Positions 5,052 to 6,677 of a stretch of 6,677 nt of DNA are shown in pieces (within the stretch, counting starts at the first letter, position 1; each line of letters opens with the position of its first letter). A program made the position numbers and the translations under genes. The notes under the pieces were generated by a model, which did not search any database, was not told where the DNA came from, and saw only the letters and a program-made list of their open reading frames with translations. The stretch is taken from contig WQXE01000100.1 of assembly GCA_009784995.1 (NCBI GenBank), positions 1-6,677 on the forward strand, read 5' to 3'. Origin of the DNA: Treponema sp. (GTDB taxonomy: Bacteria; Spirochaetota; Spirochaetia; Treponematales; Breznakiellaceae).

Positions 5052-5941
5052 CAAACATGCTTCCTTCTACTTTAATGATTGTTTCCCCCATTTTGATTGC
5101 CGCGATTGGCGGAATAATATGTGAGCGAGCGGGAGTTGTAAATATCGCGCTTGAAGGGCTCATGTCGATAGGTGCGATGACCGCCGCGATTATACATGTT
5201 TTACTGGAGACAACAATTGGTTTTTCAATTCCATTGGCGCTTGTTTTGGCGGCCGCGAGCGGCGGTTTGTTTTCGCTAATTCACGCGTTTGCTTCCGTTA
5301 CATTAAAAGCCGATCAAATTATTTCCGGTACAGGAATTAATTTGCTTTCCAATGGCATTACTGTTTTTGTTTGTCAGCTTGTTTTCCGCATGGATCGCAG
5401 CGTTAGTTATAGAATGGGAATGCAAACAAGTTTTTTTGATGTTTATCCTACAGTGTGGATCGCTCTTATTATACTGGCGTTAACATGGTTTGTTATGTAC
5501 AAACGTCCTGTAGGACTTCGTCTTCGTGCCGCGGGGGAAAATCCGCAGGCGCTTGCCGCTTGCGGTGTTAATGTAATTAAGATTCGCTATATTGCTATAA
5601 TTATTTCCGGTATTCTCGCGGGTCTTGCCGGCGCGTGTGTCGTTCTTACTCAGGATATTCAATTTACTGTTAATACGATTAACGGAAAAGGCTTCATCGC
5701 TCTTGCCGCGGTTTCCTTCGGACGCTGGGTTCCGTTAGGCGTACTTGGCGCGAGTCTATTGTTTGGTTTTTCGCTGAGTTTCGCCGTTAATGTATTTAAC
5801 TTTAGAAGCCTCGATTTTATACCCTCGGAAGTGTTCAATATGCTGCCGTACCTTATCACTTTACTCACTCTTGTCATTTTTAGTGGTAAGGATTACGCCC
5901 CCAGAAGTATAGGGCAGCCCTATGATAAGTCAAAAAATTGA
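5048..5941 (+). CDS. ABC importer permease 2 (NupQ/YufQ-like, BPD_transp_2 family)
   Basis: A 297-residue second permease that should pair with permease 1 to form the membrane channel. The signature CERAGVVNIALEGLMSIGA is at 25-43; further hydrophobic helices lie near 59-84, 135-150, 180-200 and 228-250, and 265-278 is the last. The coupling loop RAAGENPQALAACGVNV (160-176) corresponds to the one in permease 1. GKGFIALAAVSFGRWVP (213-229) is the second family hallmark. Length and motifs fit the shorter partner (NupQ-like) of nucleoside importers. The ATG overlaps the permease 1 stop in an ATGA arrangement, with AAAAGGTG at 5036-5043 as ribosome site, so the two subunits are translationally coupled. 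No ATPase gene follows; the next gene is a sensor after an AT-rich gap. Confidence 0.93.
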   Translation: MTNMLPSTLMIVSPILIAAIGGIICERAGVVNIALEGLMSIGAMTAAIIHVLLETTIGFSIPLALVLAAASGGLFSLIHAFASVTLKADQIISGTGINLLSNGITVFVCQLVFRMDRSVSYRMGMQTSFFDVYPTVWIALIILALTWFVMYKRPVGLRLRAAGENPQALAACGVNVIKIRYIAIIISGILAGLAGACVVLTQDIQFTVNTINGKGFIALAAVSFGRWVPLGVLGASLLFGFSLSFAVNVFNFRSLDFIPSEVFNMLPYLITLLTLVIFSGKDYAPRSIGQPYDKSKN

Positions 5942-5951
5942 TATTTATACC

Positions 5952-6005
5952 AAAAAATACCAAAAAATCATAAAAAGTTGCATTTTAATTTAAATCAATT
6001 AGAAT
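5952..6005 (+). promoter_or_regulatory. Putative promoter of the sensor gene with phased A-tracts
   Basis: TTGCAT (5978-5983), 16 bases, then TAGAAT (6000-6005; five of six matches to TATAAT) form a reasonable housekeeping promoter, with a start near 6012 and a leader of about 19 bases. Directly upstream, A-runs at 5952-5957, 5962-5967 and 5972-5976 repeat every 10 bases, one helical turn, which is the classic pattern for bent DNA and for an UP element contacted by RNA polymerase alpha subunits. The -35 box is only fair (TTG matches). Confidence 0.5.
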
Positions 6006-6023
6006 TAAAATAGGGTATTTTTT
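5952..6023. repeat. Nested inverted repeats, possible terminator of the transporter operon
   Basis: Outer arms AAAAAATACC (5952-5961) and GGTATTTTTT (6014-6023) are a perfect 10-base inverted repeat. Inside lie ATTTTAATT (5982-5990) and AATTAAAAT (6003-6011), a perfect 9-base inverted repeat with a 12-base loop. The right outer arm ends in six T, so on the plus strand the whole could end transporter transcripts. All inner pairs are A-T, so the hairpin is weak, and the same bases overlap the putative promoter of the next gene; an operator role is an equal alternative. Confidence 0.45.
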
Positions 6024-6030
6024 ACATTAT

Positions 6031-6677
6031 ATGGAAAAAAAGAAGAAATCACGTTTACGAGTCCTCTATGGTATCATCATAATAAATACCATTTTCGTAA
6101 TCCTTTCCGGGTCTATTATCCTCATTTCCATGTGGGTCAGCTCAGAAAGGAATGTACGTGTTTTAGTTGATGAATTAAAAGATGAGATTCAAAACACTGT
6201 TTATAGTGAAACATTCAGGTTTTTTAACCAAACCATGATTGTAAACCAGAGTATTACCCACCTTTTATACAGAAATTTTGAAGATCCTGTAAATAATGAG
6301 ATAGAACGCGAGCAGCTGCTTAGTTATTACAGAGAAAAAATGAAATTTCACCCCTGGTTTAAAAAAGTCTTTTATTCTGATACCGATGGAAATATAGTTA
6401 TTCTTTTCCGGATGCAGGACGGGTCGTTTTCCAGGCGTTTTGTTACAAATAACGGGCAAGAAATTTTTATCCGCTGGGAGCATGAATGTGTAACATCTTA
6501 TGGTTCATATCCTAATTCTATTGAACCTGCAGAAATTGGTTTTGATCCGCGCAGACAAATTTGGTATAACATGGCGCTTAAAGAAAGGGGAATAATTTGG
6601 GCTCCTGTCGCTTTATTAACTACAGATAATCTTCCGGGTTTGACCAATTCGATTCCTCTATTTGACCATTTTGGGCA
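6031..6677 (+). CDS. Membrane sensor protein with dCache-like extracellular domain, 5' part (3' end outside window)
   Basis: The frame is open from ATG 6031 to the window end: 215 residues and no stop. A basic N-terminus (MEKKKKSRLR) is followed by a membrane helix at about 12-36, then an extracytoplasmic region with a long helix (about 38-80) and a Cache-like fold: FKKVFYSDTDGNIVILFR (110-127), SFSRRFV (132-138) and IGFDPRRQIWYNMALKERGIIWAPV (split as 169-181 and 182-193). The D-P-R-x-x-x-W-Y-x-x-A pattern is a hallmark of double Cache sensor domains. In treponemes such domains commonly precede HAMP plus adenylate/guanylate cyclase, diguanylate cyclase or chemoreceptor modules; which one applies cannot be seen. 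The start is the first ATG; AGGG at 6012-6015 is too far (15 bases) for a good ribosome site, so initiation may be weak or rely on the AT-rich leader. No known link to the importer, though a nutrient sensor beside an importer is suggestive. Confidence 0.8.
   Translation, partial: MEKKKKSRLRVLYGIIIINTIFVILSGSIILISMWVSSERNVRVLVDELKDEIQNTVYSETFRFFNQTMIVNQSITHLLYRNFEDPVNNEIEREQLLSYYREKMKFHPWFKKVFYSDTDGNIVILFRMQDGSFSRRFVTNNGQEIFIRWEHECVTSYGSYPNSIEPAEIGFDPRRQIWYNMALKERGIIWAPVALLTTDNLPGLTNSIPLFDHFG

Noticed and set aside
4142..5877. Minus-strand open frames opposite the two permease genes
   Set aside because: They are mirror images of hydrophobic coding sequence with strong family motifs on the plus strand; nothing supports them as genes.

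Overview
The window looks like ordinary chromosome of a spirochaete, most likely a Treponema-type organism. The reasons are a short 'type II' cytidylate kinase, a lipoprotein with a spirochaete-like lipobox that resembles treponemal PnrA/TmpC (purine nucleoside receptor), a stand-alone FlhB C-terminal-like protein next to a FliK-like protein, and a DNA of roughly 40% GC with a strong local taste for CGCG. The genus is inferred from remembered family features, not from a search. Every gene reads left to right.

Region 1 (1-2428) is a compact gene string: the 3' part of a YicC/YloC-family endoribonuclease gene, a type II cmk, a FliK-like hook-length/export-control protein, and a small FlhB-C-like protein. 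Junctions are 1 to 6 bases, so one operon joining RNA turnover, CMP recycling and flagellar export is likely. A short 8-base-period repeat has become the last codons of cmk.

Region 2 (2429-2806) is an RNA-gene island. It holds a promoter-like TTGACA box, tRNA-Gly(UCC), a terminator region with two competing hairpins, and tRNA-Val(UAC). The last of these lies only 38 bases before the next protein gene.

Region 3 (2807-5941) is a BMP/PnrA-type ABC importer: a lipoprotein receptor and two integral membrane permeases, each gene overlapping the next. Purine nucleosides are the most likely substrate, with riboflavin as an alternative. The ATPase that normally sits between receptor and first permease is absent from the window.

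Region 4 (5942-6677) is an AT-rich regulatory gap with helically phased A-tracts, nested inverted repeats and a plausible promoter, followed by the 5' part of a membrane sensor gene with a dCache-type extracellular domain. Its output domain lies beyond the window.

I see no CRISPR array, transposase, phage gene or clearly new system. The points most worth following are the importer without its ATPase, the repeat-derived cmk tail, the curved and palindromic promoter region before the sensor gene, and the competing hairpins after tRNA-Gly.
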